Below are positions 1 through 8,509 of a DNA stretch of 40,585 bases, one piece after another (the stretch's first letter is position 1; each line of letters begins with the position of its first letter). Below the pieces are notes generated by a model, which did no database searches, had not been told where the DNA came from, and saw nothing but the letters and a program-made list of their open reading frames with translations. A program made the position numbers and the translations under genes. Source of the stretch: an uncultured Rhodospirillaceae bacterium (GTDB taxonomy: Bacteria; Pseudomonadota; Alphaproteobacteria; Rhodospirillales; Magnetospirillaceae); the NCBI GenBank assembly GCA_903901915.1, contig CAIUSV010000092.1, forward strand, positions 1 to 40,585, written 5' to 3'.

Positions 1-52
1 CCAGAATCTCTCGACCGGTCGGCGTCAGAACGGCATTCTGGTGGATGCCCAT
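1..52 (-). CDS. IS481-family transposase, N-terminal fragment
   Basis: The gene is cut by the window edge and only the first 17 codons are present, reading MGIHQNAVLTPTGREIL. This start is typical of IS481-family DDE transposases, which begin with a short lead into an HTH domain. The ATG is the reverse complement of bases 50-52. A purine-rich GGGAGAG lies just upstream on the coding strand. The same 17 codons occur at 40534-40585 on the plus strand. Family assignment rests on the N-terminal motif and the IS end, since the catalytic domain is outside the window. Confidence 0.75.
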   Translation of the reverse strand, partial: MGIHQNAVLTPTGREIL

Positions 53-135
53 TCGATCTCTCCCTGGATAGCCAAAGTCTCGCAACTTCAGCTTCCTCGC
101 TTCAGATCGAGTGGGCAACCTCCTGAGACTTCACA
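1..135 (-). mobile_element. IS481-family element, left copy (partial, terminal 135 bp)
   Basis: This is the end of an insertion sequence entering from the left edge. Bases 1-135 are a perfect reverse complement of 40451-40585. The outer end, read on the minus strand, starts TGTGAAGTCTCAGG, matching the 5'-TGT terminal inverted repeats of the IS481 family. A transposase start lies 83 bp inside the end. The next six bases inward, GCTAGC (136-141), fit the NCTAGN target reported for Bordetella IS481. Only this end is in the window, so the full length and the other target copy cannot be seen. Confidence 0.85.
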
Positions 136-141
136 GCTAGC
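136..141. other. IS target site NCTAGN (left)
   Basis: GCTAGC abuts the IS end directly. IS481 is known to insert at NCTAGN and duplicate it. The partner duplicate would lie beyond the left edge. The TAG inside this hexamer, on the minus strand, is the stop codon of the TAXI binding protein gene. Confidence 0.6.
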
Positions 142-1099
142 GGCCGTCGCGCTCCGCCCCCTCGTGGAAGCGGATGGGAATGCCGTCGCGCGTCGCCTCG
201 GTCTTGGTCAGGCCGCGAAGCACGGGATGCAGCCGGGTGAAGGCGCCGAAATTGGCCCATATCGCCTTGACCACATCGGCCACCACCTCGGAGGGCAATC
301 GGTCGGCAACCAGCAGGGTCTTGAGTCCAAGGGCGGCGACATCCTCCTTCTGGCCCTCGTAGGTACCGCCCCTGACCACGAAACGCGACACCGCCGGCGA
401 CTTCTTCAGAAAGGAGTCCATGGACTTGCTGCGGATCGGCACCAGGGTGGCGCCGCACTCCTCGATCGCCGTCTGCACCTCGGCCATGGGGTGGATGCCG
501 GTAAGCACCGCGGCGTCGATATTGCCCTGACACAGTTCCGTCGCCTGTTCGGCCATGTCCAGTTCCACCAGTACCGACAGATCGCCCTGGGACAGGCCCG
601 AGGCGTCGACGACGGTTTCCGCCATGGCCCGCTGAAACGATCCCGGCCGCCCGAGATTGACCCGTTTGCCCTTGAGGTCGCCCAGCTGCTCGATCCCCGA
701 ACCGGGCCGCGCCACCACCACGGCCACCTCGCCATGCAGTGCCATCAGCGCCCGCAGGTCGGGCATGGGACCGGCCTCCTTGAATCCCTCCTCGCCGACG
801 ACCGCCTGGGCCGCCGCGCGCGACTGCACCAGGGCCAGATCGGCGTCGCCGGAGCGCAACAGCGCCAAGTTGGCCGCCGACCCGGAAGACGGAACCACCG
901 CGCAGGTCATGCCGTGCGGCCGCTCCTTGTTGATGATCCGGCAGATCGCCCCCGCCACTGGAAAGTAATAACCCGTGACCTCGCCACCGGCGATGATCAA
1001 GGTCCGGCGCTCCGCCGACGAGGCAGGCCCCGAAACCAGTGCCGCCGCCAGACAGAAGAGCCCCGTCATCACCGTCGCGATCCGTCCCAATGCGATCAT
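137..1099 (-). CDS. TAXI family TRAP transporter solute-binding protein
   Basis: Predicted periplasmic binding protein of 320 residues. The chosen start (ATG at 1099) gives a classic signal peptide: a short basic N-terminus, then MTGLFCLAAALV, then SGPASSA before the mature ERRTLIIAGGE. The mature part has TAXI/NMT1-like features: GGEVTGYYFPVAGAIC at the start, SSGSAANLALLRSGDADLALVQS, and DLKGKRVNLGRPGS. In the family these proteins capture an organic anion or amino acid (often glutamate or related) for a TRAP permease. No permease gene is present here, so this is an orphan or its partner lies beyond the IS. An in-frame upstream start at 1270 exists but would bury the signal peptide. The stop codon TAG falls within the IS target hexamer, so the reading frame is complete. 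Confidence 0.82.
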   Translation of the reverse strand: MIALGRIATVMTGLFCLAAALVSGPASSAERRTLIIAGGEVTGYYFPVAGAICRIINKERPHGMTCAVVPSSGSAANLALLRSGDADLALVQSRAAAQAVVGEEGFKEAGPMPDLRALMALHGEVAVVVARPGSGIEQLGDLKGKRVNLGRPGSFQRAMAETVVDASGLSQGDLSVLVELDMAEQATELCQGNIDAAVLTGIHPMAEVQTAIEECGATLVPIRSKSMDSFLKKSPAVSRFVVRGGTYEGQKEDVAALGLKTLLVADRLPSEVVADVVKAIWANFGAFTRLHPVLRGLTKTEATRDGIPIRFHEGAERDGR

Positions 1100-1133
1100 C
1101 CTCGTTGCAATCGGTTGTTCGGCAAGGCGGGCG

Positions 1134-1162
1134 ATGATAGCCAACCGTCCGCCATCCCGAAA
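1134..1162 (-). promoter_or_regulatory. possible sigma-70-type promoter for the TAXI protein gene
   Basis: On the minus strand TTTCGG (1162-1157) and TATCAT (1139-1134) are separated by 17 bases, about 35 bases ahead of the chosen ATG. The -35 match is weak. Confidence 0.3.
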
Positions 1163-1308
1163 GAGGCCACTGAATAGATACCGGGGTAATTGCATCATGA
1201 CTGCCGCATCCAGGCATTCCATCCGCCAGAAGCCCCTTGTCGCAGGCAAGAAAGCGACACTTTGTTTCAAGTTGTCGAAATAAATTTCCGCGATTTGTCC
1301 GAATCAGG

Positions 1309-1337
1309 TTGCCATCGGCTTTTCGGATAGCCACAAT
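1309..1337 (+). promoter_or_regulatory. possible promoter for the CHAP-domain gene
   Basis: TTGCCA and CACAAT are separated by 17 bases and end 33 bases ahead of the GTG start. A strong purine-rich ribosome site (GGAGGGGGAGAG, about 1355-1366) follows. Confidence 0.35.
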
Positions 1338-1370
1338 CGGTTCAACCAATAACCGGAGGGGGAGAGACCG

Positions 1371-2027
1371 GTGCGGAAATCGATCATGTTGCTCGTGGCG
1401 ACGCTCGTGCTGGCGATGCCGCACGAAGCCAGCGCCGCCCTACAGTGCGTGACCTACGCCCGCGAAGTTACCGGCCTCAATCTCAAAGGCGACGCCTGGA
1501 AGTGGTGGGAAGCCGCCCAGGGCGTCTACGACCGCGGCAACGCCCCCAAGGAAGGTTCGGTACTGGTATTCAAACGCCAGGGCAGCATGTCCCATGGCCA
1601 CGTCTCGGTGGTGCGCCGGGTGGCCGGCAGCCGGATGGTCATGGTCGATCACGCCAACTGGGCGCCGCATCGCAGCGCCGGCCGCGGTCAGGTGACCGAG
1701 GGCGTGCCGGTGATGGACGTTTCACCGCACAACGATTGGAGCGAGGTGCGCGTCTGGTACCGCCCGTCCAACGAATACGGCAGCCGTGTCTACAAAACCC
1801 AGGGCTTCGTTTACCGCCCGGGTCGGGTGAAGGTACAGCCGGCGTCCTTGCGCCATGACACCCCGGCGCTCGCCGCCACGCCGGAGCCGGCCGCCCCGGC
1901 CAAGACCGAAGCGACGGTGACGGCCCCCGTCAAGCCGTCCGAGCCGCCGGTGGCCGCCGTCATCGCCCCCGCCTCGACGGTGGAACCGGGCCGCTTCGAT
2001 GCCAGCGCCTGGGCCGAACAGGCCTGA
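1371..2027 (+). CDS. exported CHAP-domain protein (putative amidase/peptidoglycan hydrolase)
   Basis: A 218-residue protein starting at GTG behind GGAGGGGGAGAG. Residues 1-22 form a signal peptide (hydrophobic MLLVATLVLAM, cleavage near EASA-A). The CHAP fold follows directly: catalytic-type cysteine in LQCVTYAR (C26), then GDAWKWWEAA, the conserved histidine in SMSHGHVSVV (H77) and DHANW (N96). CHAP domains cleave peptidoglycan crosslinks or stem peptides as NlpC/P60-like cysteine amidases. The C-terminal 60 residues are a low-complexity Ala/Pro tail, probably unstructured. The gene stands alone, divergent from the TAXI gene, and ends in a good terminator. Many Rhodospirillales carry such short CHAP proteins; the exact substrate is not known. 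Confidence 0.82.
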   Translation: MRKSIMLLVATLVLAMPHEASAALQCVTYAREVTGLNLKGDAWKWWEAAQGVYDRGNAPKEGSVLVFKRQGSMSHGHVSVVRRVAGSRMVMVDHANWAPHRSAGRGQVTEGVPVMDVSPHNDWSEVRVWYRPSNEYGSRVYKTQGFVYRPGRVKVQPASLRHDTPALAATPEPAAPAKTEATVTAPVKPSEPPVAAVIAPASTVEPGRFDASAWAEQA

Positions 2028-2051
2028 GTGCACGCCATTCCGCGACAGCCG

Positions 2052-2093
2052 GGCCGGCGTCCTCCCACGGGAAGACGCCGGCCTTCGCTTTTT
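2052..2093 (+). terminator. rho-independent terminator after the CHAP gene
   Basis: A perfect 10-bp stem (GGCCGGCGTC with GACGCCGGCC) is followed by TTCGCTTTTT, 24 bases after the stop codon. Confidence 0.8.
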
Positions 2094-2167
2094 GGCCCCC
2101 TCCGATCGGCGTAGTATTCCTCCCCTGCGACAGAGTAGGAAAAGTGTGGGCCGGGCACGATGAACGT

Positions 2168-2195
2168 TTGCCTAATCGCCTGTAAGCGGTAACAA
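2168..2195 (+). promoter_or_regulatory. possible promoter for the LuxR-type regulator gene
   Basis: TTGCCT and TAACAA are separated by 16 bases and end 57 bases ahead of the ATG. Confidence 0.4.
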
Positions 2196-2252
2196 TGCGC
2201 CTCCATGGGCGGGGTTTGCAAAGCCCCGGGGTGGGGGAAGGATCGTTTCCAA

Positions 2253-2882
2253 ATGGCCGTTCAACAGACCCGAGCGATCGCCATCGTCCTGGCCGAAAAG
2301 AACCCGCTGCTGCAAAGCAGCCTGATCAAGCTGTTCGCCGGGGACGACCGCTTTTCCGTCGCCGCGGTGACCAGCGATGGCGAACGGTTCCTTGAGGCGG
2401 TGGAGAAAACCCCGTTCGATGTCGGGGTCATCGGGTGGGAGATGCCCTACCTTGACGGTCGCGGCGTGCTTCAGGCCCTACGCGGCCGCGCCGACGCGCC
2501 GCGCATGATCGTCTATACCGGCAGCCCCAATCCCGACGTACCGCGCCAGGCGATGACCCTGGGGGCCGCCGGTTTCTGCTCCAAGCGCGAACCGCCGGAA
2601 CAATTGCTCGACACCATCGTCGCCGTGGCGGCGGGCCGCATGGTGTTTCCGTTCATCGACGTCTCCAGCCTTGCCAGCGACCCGCTGGCCGGACTGACCC
2701 CGCGCGAGCGGGAATTGCTGGCCGCCCTGGCCGGTGGATTGACCAATCAGCAGATGGCCAGCCAGTTGGACATCTCGCTGAATACCGTCAAGTTCCACCT
2801 GAAGAACCTGTACGACAAGCTGGGCGTCGGCAACCGCGCCCAGGCGGTAGCCTTCTATCTGAAGGGCCGCGAGTCGCGCTGA
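2253..2882 (+). CDS. LuxR/NarL-type response regulator with degenerate receiver
   Basis: A 209-residue two-domain regulator. The start is the ATG at 2253, placed after GGGGGAAGG; a longer reading from 2205 has no better ribosome site. Residues 8-125 have the receiver fold, and residues about 148-205 are a NarL/LuxR DNA-binding domain (LTPRERELLAALAGGLTN, then LNTVKFHLKNLYDKLGV). The receiver lacks the phosphorylation site. Where NarL relatives read LLDxxMP this protein reads VIGWEMP, so the aspartate is Gly61, and the N-terminal acidic pair is Glu-Lys (AEKNP). The switch lysine is kept (CSKRE). It is therefore likely to act without phosphorylation, through ligand binding, dimer state or expression level. 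No kinase is adjacent. Target genes cannot be read from the sequence. Confidence 0.85.
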   Translation: MAVQQTRAIAIVLAEKNPLLQSSLIKLFAGDDRFSVAAVTSDGERFLEAVEKTPFDVGVIGWEMPYLDGRGVLQALRGRADAPRMIVYTGSPNPDVPRQAMTLGAAGFCSKREPPEQLLDTIVAVAAGRMVFPFIDVSSLASDPLAGLTPRERELLAALAGGLTNQQMASQLDISLNTVKFHLKNLYDKLGVGNRAQAVAFYLKGRESR

Positions 2883-2888
2883 GGTCGA

Positions 2889-4496
2889 TTACTCCGGTTC
2901 CGTCCGCAGTTCCCTGGGGGCACGGAAGGCGAAGCTGGCGGGTGCCGCCATCACCGCCGCGCGGGCGCGGCGTATCCCGAGTCTGAGATTGTCGGGCAAG
3001 CGACCTTCGCCGCCGGCGGCGCGGGCGATTTCCACCAGCGACGGCGCCCCCTTCTCGCCACCGCTCACAGTGGCGCCGTGACGTTCGGCGGCGAACAACA
3101 GATCGTGGATCAGGGTTCGCTTGTTGGCCGCCACCGCGTGACGCGCGCCGGCCAGCGCCGCCTCGCCCCCCTCGGGGACGAACAGGGTGACACGGTGGTG
3201 CGGATCGATGCCGACGGGCGACAGATGGCCGTAAGCGGACAACTCCACCTCGACCGCCCCGGCCAGTTCGCGGGCCAGCGAGCGAATGGCGCCGCGATAG
3301 TCGGCGTAGGCTTCCAGCACCGCCACGGCAGCCGAGGCATCGGCCGGCATCACCATATTGACGTCGGTCGAAGTACTCCACGGCTTGAGCCCGCCCGGTT
3401 GAACCACGCGGGCACGGGTGCGGGCAAGGTCGGGGGCGCCTTCGCGGATGGCGCGGAAGGTCTCCATCTCGGCTCCGGAAGAAAAGCCGACGCCGAAATC
3501 GATACCGACGCCGCCGATGGTCTCGGTCTCGGGATCGAGCAGGCTCATCAGCACGTCGTCGATGGACAGTTCCGACCAGCCGGTCAGGCAGGCCAGCATG
3601 TCGGCACCGGCATACTCGCACGACTGCAACAGCCCCTCGGCCTTGGAGCGCGCGGGATCCTCGGCATGGGCGATGAAGACATCGAGCGAATCGCGACTGA
3701 CCAGTTCGATGCCGTTCAGCACCGTCTCGCCGCCTTCCCCCGACAGGCGTCCACCGGCTTCCGGCAAGGTGACGCGGGTCCATTTGCGCAGATAGCTCAG
3801 CAGGCCGGCGACGGTATCCACGTCGGAGCCCTGGACCGGCAGAACCAAGCCGAATTCACCGGCGGGCACCTGATAAAAGCGAAAGCGGGCGGCGGCGACC
3901 ATGCCGGTCCAGCCCTGCATGCCCTCGACATCGGCGATGGCGTCACCAGTCAGAACCCGTGGGGCACCACCATCGGCCAGGCACAGCGCGTCAAGGGTGG
4001 CGGACGGCGCCAGCCGCAGCGGCCCCATGCCGCCGGTGGCCAGCACACCGCCGACGAAGGCCGACCCGATGCTGGTGAGATCGGGCAGAACGCGGACGTT
4101 GGGCCCCACCACCTCGGCCAGGGCGGTGTTGACCTGGGTGACGGTAAGGCCGGCACCGGCCGACACCAGCCCCCGCTCGGCCTGGATGGCGACCTGATTG
4201 GATTTGAGGACCTCCAGCGAGGTGGCCGGATCGACGATATCGGCCGCCATCGCACCCTTGGGCCGGATGGCCACCACGCCCTCGAACCCGGCCGCGACTT
4301 CGGCGTCATAGTCGTAGGAGCCGATGGCGCTGGTGAGTCCGCCCGCCGGCATCACCGCCCAACCGGCGGCCACCGCCGCCGCCACCGTCGCGGCAATGTC
4401 GGCGGTGACCAGCAGTCGCGCCCGCAACGGCCGACCGCCGTCATCGGTCAGATCGGCGCCGGGCAGCCCGGAAAAGTCGATGGAAGCCGAAGTCAT
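2889..4496 (-). CDS. FAD-binding oxidoreductase (FAD_binding_4/GlcD-like)
   Basis: A 535-residue protein convergent with the regulator (6 bases between stops). Residues about 25-210 form a PCMH-type FAD domain: VTADIAATVAAAVAAGWAV, the glycine segment MPAGGLTSAIGS, VSAGAGLTVTQVNTAL, and SIGSAFVGGVLATGGMGP. The C-terminal part contains VELSAYGHLSPVGIDPHH and resembles the cap and His region of D-lactate dehydrogenase and glycolate oxidase GlcD. Members oxidise 2-hydroxy acids and pass electrons to quinone or another flavin carrier. The substrate cannot be chosen from sequence alone. ATG at 4496 is taken as the start; ATG at 4529 would add 11 residues and remains possible. No glcE/glcF partners are nearby. 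Confidence 0.72.
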   Translation of the reverse strand: MTSASIDFSGLPGADLTDDGGRPLRARLLVTADIAATVAAAVAAGWAVMPAGGLTSAIGSYDYDAEVAAGFEGVVAIRPKGAMAADIVDPATSLEVLKSNQVAIQAERGLVSAGAGLTVTQVNTALAEVVGPNVRVLPDLTSIGSAFVGGVLATGGMGPLRLAPSATLDALCLADGGAPRVLTGDAIADVEGMQGWTGMVAAARFRFYQVPAGEFGLVLPVQGSDVDTVAGLLSYLRKWTRVTLPEAGGRLSGEGGETVLNGIELVSRDSLDVFIAHAEDPARSKAEGLLQSCEYAGADMLACLTGWSELSIDDVLMSLLDPETETIGGVGIDFGVGFSSGAEMETFRAIREGAPDLARTRARVVQPGGLKPWSTSTDVNMVMPADASAAVAVLEAYADYRGAIRSLARELAGAVEVELSAYGHLSPVGIDPHHRVTLFVPEGGEAALAGARHAVAANKRTLIHDLLFAAERHGATVSGGEKGAPSLVEIARAAGGEGRLPDNLRLGIRRARAAVMAAPASFAFRAPRELRTEPE

Positions 4497-4633
4497 GATC
4501 AGCCAAGGTACCAGAAAGGCGCGGACCATAGCACCCCACGATGGTTCGCGAAACCCTGCCGACCGAATGGCTCCCAGGCGGTCCCGACATGGGCTACACT
4601 CGCGGCGTTTCATCGCCCAGCAAGGAGTCCGGA

Positions 4634-5125
4634 GTGACCGCCGAAGGCCCGACACCGGAGCAGCAGGCCGCATATCTGGTGCGCAAGCTAGAGCAGACCA
4701 TCCGCGACAACCGGACGGTCAAGGGCATGTCGTTCCGCACCTGGCAGGCAATCGCCATGGAAGAAATCGTCAACGCCCTGCGCTCGGCGGAAAAGCGCCG
4801 GAGGGTGAACGATCAGACCGTCAACCGGCTGATCCTGGTCGCCGCCTCGTCGCTGGTCACCATCGGTTTTTGGGGCGCCATGGTGGCGGTGAACAGCGCC
4901 TATGGCGGCATCGCCGCCACCATCACCCTGGTGGCCAGCGCGGCGCTGTTCCTGGTCACCGCCGACTGGGGGGTCAAGCGCCTGATGGGCGACTATGCCA
5001 AGCACAAACGGGTGGAACGCCTCGGCCATATCGAGGATCTCGACAAGCGCATCAAACGCATGGAGCGCGACATGACGAAGAAGGCCGACCGGCTGAAAGA
5101 GAAGATGGAAGAAATCGAAGTTTAA
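4634..5125 (+). CDS. small inner-membrane protein with C-terminal coiled coil
   Basis: A 163-residue protein of unknown function. The GTG at 4634 is preferred because AAGGAG lies 7 bases upstream; longer readings from 4589 or 4541 lack this. Residues about 60-85 and 92-110 are two hydrophobic segments (LILVAASSLVTIGFWGAMV, and AATITLVASAALFLV), giving a hairpin in the membrane. The last 45 residues are highly charged and heptad-like (HIEDLDKRIKRMERDMTKK), a coiled coil probably in the cytoplasm. The N-terminal 55 residues are soluble and contain RTWQAIAMEEIVNAL. It is divergent from the FAD gene and upstream of pntA, separated by 306 bases, so it is probably its own unit. Membrane scaffolding is a guess from architecture only. 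Confidence 0.65.
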   Translation: MTAEGPTPEQQAAYLVRKLEQTIRDNRTVKGMSFRTWQAIAMEEIVNALRSAEKRRRVNDQTVNRLILVAASSLVTIGFWGAMVAVNSAYGGIAATITLVASAALFLVTADWGVKRLMGDYAKHKRVERLGHIEDLDKRIKRMERDMTKKADRLKEKMEEIEV

Positions 5126-5431
5126 CACCAACCGGCGCGCCGGACACGGGGATACGCGACGAATCCGACTGTTCCGAATGCCTCCAACGTGCATCTATGA
5201 ATTTCGCTGCGATTAGCCGATGATTCAGCCGTCAACAACATTGCATTGATCGCCGGAATAGTGTTGATTCCCGCGGCGATAGTGGGATGCGTTGCCATGG
5301 ACGGGATCAACCGCATTTCGCTGCTCACAATACGCGGTCAGGGCCGTTCCACGCCGAGCCCACACCGAGGTGGCTGCGCCGGCGCGACCGTCATGGTCGA
5401 GATGCAACGCCAATGAAGCACAGGAGAAACT
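5126..5431. other. intergenic region upstream of pntA, no gene seen
   Basis: 306 bases with no convincing gene, RNA or strong promoter. It contains a 12-bp palindrome CCGGCGCGCCGG near 5131 just after the preceding stop, without a T-tract. A lower-GC stretch (about 5150-5290) is where the pntAB promoter most likely lies, but no hexamer pair stands out. A ribosome site AGGAGAAAC directly precedes pntA. Confidence 0.5.
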
Positions 5432-7021
5432 ATGTCTTCGATCATTGGAATCCCAAAGGAAACCTACGCTAACGAAAAGCGTGTCGCTACCGTACCCGAC
5501 GTTGTCGAAAAGCTGATCAAGCTGGGCTTCGGGGTCCTCGTCGAAAGCGGTGCCGGCGCATTGGCGAATTTCGCCGACGACGCCTACGTCGCCGCCGGGG
5601 CGAAGATCGCCGCCAGCGCCGCCGAGCTGTGGAATTCGTCGAACATCGTCTTCAAGGTCCGCGCCCCCGACATGGACGAGGTGGCGCTGATCAAGGAAGG
5701 CACCACCCTGGTCAGCTTCATCTGGCCGGCTCAGAACCCCGAGCTGATGCAGGCCCTGGCCGCCCGCAAGGTCACGGTGCTGGCCATGGACTCGGTGCCG
5801 CGCCAGCTCAGCCGCGCCCAGAAGATGGACGCGCTGTCCTCCATGGCCAACATCGCCGGCTACCGCGCGGTGATCGAGGCGGCCCATCACTTCGGCCGCT
5901 TCTTCACCGGCCAGATCACCGCCGCGGGCAAGGTCCCGCCGGCCAAGGTGTTCGTCATCGGCGCCGGTGTCGCCGGCCTTGCCGCGTTGGGCACCGCCGT
6001 CGGTCTGGGCGCCATCGTGCGCGCCAACGACACGCGCCCCGAGGTCGGTGATCAGGTCAAGTCCATGGGCGCCGAATTCGTGCCCGTCGATTACCAGGAG
6101 GAAGGCACCGGCGTCGGCGGCTATGCCAAGGTGATGAGCGAGGGCTTCCAGAAGGCCCAGTTGGAGACCTTCGCCAAGCAGGCCAAGGACGTCGACATCA
6201 TCATCACCACGGCGCTGATCCCCGGCAAGCCCGCCCCCAAGCTGATCACCACCGAAATGGTGCAGAGCATGCGCCCGGGCAGCGTCATCGTCGACATGGC
6301 GGCCGAGCAGGGCGGCAACTGCGAACTCACCGTACCGGGCGAGGTGGTCGAGCGTCACGGCGTGACCATCGTCGGCTATACCGACCTGCCGTCGCGCCTG
6401 TCCAAGCAGTCCTCGACGCTGTACGCCACCAACCTGCTGCGCCTCACCGAGGAACTGTGCAAGACCAAGGACGGCATCATCGACGTCAATTTCGACGACG
6501 ACGCCATTCGCGGCCTGACCGTCATCAAGGACGGCGGCATCACCTGGCCGCCGCCGCCGCCCAAGCTTGCCGCCGCCCCGGCCCAGGCCAAGCCGGCCGC
6601 GGCCCCGGTCGCGGCGAAGAAGTCGGGTCACGGCCACGGTGACAGCGGGCCGATGCCCGCCAAGACCCTGGCCATCGTGTTCGGCGTCGGCGCCCTGGCC
6701 TTCTGGTTCGTCGGTGCCCATGCCCCGGCGGCCTTCCTCGGCCACTTCACCGTGTTCGTCCTGGCCTGCTTCGTCGGCTACATGGTGGTGTGGAACGTCA
6801 CCCCCGCCCTGCACACCCCGCTGATGAGCGTCACCAACGCCATCTCCAGCATCATCGCCATCGGGGCTCTGGTGCAGATCGCTCCGCCGTTGGAGGCCGG
6901 CATGGTCCGTCCCGGCGGCTGGATCGGCATCCTGGCGGTGTTCGGCATCATACTGACCGCCATCAACATGTTCGGCGGCTTTGCCGTCACCCGCCGCATG
7001 CTGGCGATGTTCCGCAAGTAA
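5432..7021 (+). CDS. pntA: NAD(P) transhydrogenase alpha subunit (fused domains I and II)
   Basis: Proton-translocating transhydrogenase subunit, 529 residues, inner membrane. It moves hydride from NADH to NADP+ using the proton gradient and supplies NADPH. Residues 1-370 are the NAD(H)-binding domain [16 protein letters not shown] at the start, the Rossmann glycine motif [20 protein letters not shown] (about 172-191) and [14 protein letters not shown]. Residues about 371-410 are a Pro/Ala-rich linker ending in a His-Gly run (GHGHGDSG). The last 120 residues carry four membrane helices, including [15 protein letters not shown] and [20 protein letters not shown]. In Rhodospirillum rubrum these parts are two genes (pntAA and pntAB); here they are one polypeptide. 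The start has AGGAGAAAC 5 bases upstream. pntB begins 12 bases downstream, in the same operon. Confidence 0.95.
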   Translation: MSSIIGIPKETYANEKRVATVPDVVEKLIKLGFGVLVESGAGALANFADDAYVAAGAKIAASAAELWNSSNIVFKVRAPDMDEVALIKEGTTLVSFIWPAQNPELMQALAARKVTVLAMDSVPRQLSRAQKMDALSSMANIAGYRAVIEAAHHFGRFFTGQITAAGKVPPAKVFVIGAGVAGLAALGTAVGLGAIVRANDTRPEVGDQVKSMGAEFVPVDYQEEGTGVGGYAKVMSEGFQKAQLETFAKQAKDVDIIITTALIPGKPAPKLITTEMVQSMRPGSVIVDMAAEQGGNCELTVPGEVVERHGVTIVGYTDLPSRLSKQSSTLYATNLLRLTEELCKTKDGIIDVNFDDDAIRGLTVIKDGGITWPPPPPKLAAAPAQAKPAAAPVAAKKSGHGHGDSGPMPAKTLAIVFGVGALAFWFVGAHAPAAFLGHFTVFVLACFVGYMVVWNVTPALHTPLMSVTNAISSIIAIGALVQIAPPLEAGMVRPGGWIGILAVFGIILTAINMFGGFAVTRRMLAMFRK

Positions 7022-7033
7022 GGAGATCGGATA

Positions 7034-8443
7034 ATGTCTGCAAGTCTCGCGACCGTCTCCTATATCGGAGCCACCATCCTCTTCATCCTCAGCCTGGGGG
7101 GGTTGTCCAACCCCGAATCCTCGCGCCGGGGCAACCTCTACGGCATCATCGGCATGGCTATCGCCGTGCTGGCCACCGTCTTCGGACCGCGGGTCACCCT
7201 GGGGGGTATTCCGTGGATCATCATGGCCATGGCCATCGGCGGCAGCATCGGTCTCTACGCCGCCCGCAAGGTGCAGATGACCCAGATGCCGGAACTGGTC
7301 GCCCTGATGCACAGCCTGGTCGGCCTTGCCGCCTGTCTGGTCGGCTTCGCCAGCTACATCGACAGCTCGGTGGAGTTCACCGGGGCCGAGAAGTCCATCC
7401 ACGAGGTCGAAATCTACCTCGGCATCCTCATCGGCGCGGTAACCTTCTCGGGGTCCATCATCGCCTTCGGCAAACTGTCGGGCAAGATCGGCGGCAAGCC
7501 GCTGCTGCTGCCCGGCCGTCATTGGCTGAACCTCGCGGGGCTGCTGGTGGTGATCTGGGTCGGCGGTTCGTTCATCAACGCCGAGACCGTCGCCGGCGGC
7601 GCCTTCCCGCTGCTGGTGATGACCGTCATTTCCCTGGCGTTCGGCGTCCACATGGTCATGGCCATCGGCGGTGCCGACATGCCGGTGGTGGTCTCGATGC
7701 TGAACAGCTACTCGGGCTGGGCGGCGGCGGCGACCGGCTTCATGCTGTCCAACGACCTGCTGATCGTCACCGGCGCCCTGGTCGGCTCTTCCGGCGCCAT
7801 CCTGTCCTACATCATGTGCCGGGCGATGAATCGCAACTTCATCAGCGTCATCGCCGGCGGCTTCGGCACCGGCGGCGGCACGGTGGTGGCCTCGGCCGAC
7901 GGCCAGCCGGCGGGAGAGGTTACCGCCATCAGCTCGCAGGAAACCGCCGAGCTGCTGAAGGACTCGAAGAGCGTGATCATCGTGCCGGGCTACGGCATGG
8001 CGGTGGCGCAGGCACAGCACACCGTCTATGAGATCACCAAGCATCTGCGCGAAAAGGGCGTGACCGTCCGCTTCGGCATTCACCCGGTGGCGGGGCGCAT
8101 GCCCGGCCACATGAACGTGTTGCTGGCCGAAGCCAAGGTGCCCTATGACATCGTGATGGAAATGGACGAGATCAACGACGATTTCCCGTCCACCGACGTC
8201 ACCATGGTGATCGGCGCCAACGACATCGTCAATCCGGCGGCGCAGGAAGACCCCAACAGCCCCATCGCCGGCATGCCGGTGCTGGAGGTCTGGAAGGCCA
8301 AGACCTCGATCGTGATGAAGCGTTCGATGGCGTCCGGCTATGCCGGCGTCGACAACCCGCTGTTCTACAAGGACAACAACCGCATGCTCTTCGGCGATGC
8401 CAAGAAGATGCTGGACGAAGTCCTGGCGGCGTTGCGAGCCTAG
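7034..8443 (+). CDS. pntB: NAD(P) transhydrogenase beta subunit
   Basis: A 469-residue partner of PntA. The N-terminal ~270 residues are mostly membrane helices (domain II), starting [18 protein letters not shown] and including [20 protein letters not shown]. The C-terminal ~180 residues are the NADP(H)-binding domain [52 protein letters not shown] and [17 protein letters not shown] are all textbook for this subunit. Length matches the usual 460-480. An AAGGAG ribosome site (7020-7025) overlaps the end of pntA, so the two are co-translated closely. A strong terminator follows. No missing residues were seen. Confidence 0.96.
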   Translation: MSASLATVSYIGATILFILSLGGLSNPESSRRGNLYGIIGMAIAVLATVFGPRVTLGGIPWIIMAMAIGGSIGLYAARKVQMTQMPELVALMHSLVGLAACLVGFASYIDSSVEFTGAEKSIHEVEIYLGILIGAVTFSGSIIAFGKLSGKIGGKPLLLPGRHWLNLAGLLVVIWVGGSFINAETVAGGAFPLLVMTVISLAFGVHMVMAIGGADMPVVVSMLNSYSGWAAAATGFMLSNDLLIVTGALVGSSGAILSYIMCRAMNRNFISVIAGGFGTGGGTVVASADGQPAGEVTAISSQETAELLKDSKSVIIVPGYGMAVAQAQHTVYEITKHLREKGVTVRFGIHPVAGRMPGHMNVLLAEAKVPYDIVMEMDEINDDFPSTDVTMVIGANDIVNPAAQEDPNSPIAGMPVLEVWKAKTSIVMKRSMASGYAGVDNPLFYKDNNRMLFGDAKKMLDEVLAALRA

Positions 8444-8462
8444 GCAACAGCCAAACACAGAC

Positions 8463-8500
8463 GGCGGCGAGTTCCACAAGGGACTCGCCGCCTTTCTTTT
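8463..8500 (+). terminator. rho-independent terminator after pntAB
   Basis: A perfect 10-bp stem GGCGGCGAGT/ACTCGCCGCC with a 10-base loop is followed by TTTCTTTT. It lies between convergent pntB and the EAL gene. Confidence 0.85.
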
Positions 8501-8509
8501 ATCCGGAAT

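Noticed and set aside
3078-4637. A 519-codon open frame on the plus strand opposite the FAD oxidoreductase
   Set aside because: Composition is typical of an antisense frame, and the minus-strand product has clear FAD-domain motifs.
5225-8479. A 1084-codon open frame on the minus strand across pntA-pntB
   Set aside because: It is the antisense of two certain genes. Its product is His/Asp/Gly-rich low-complexity sequence with no domain, as expected from high-GC shadow frames.
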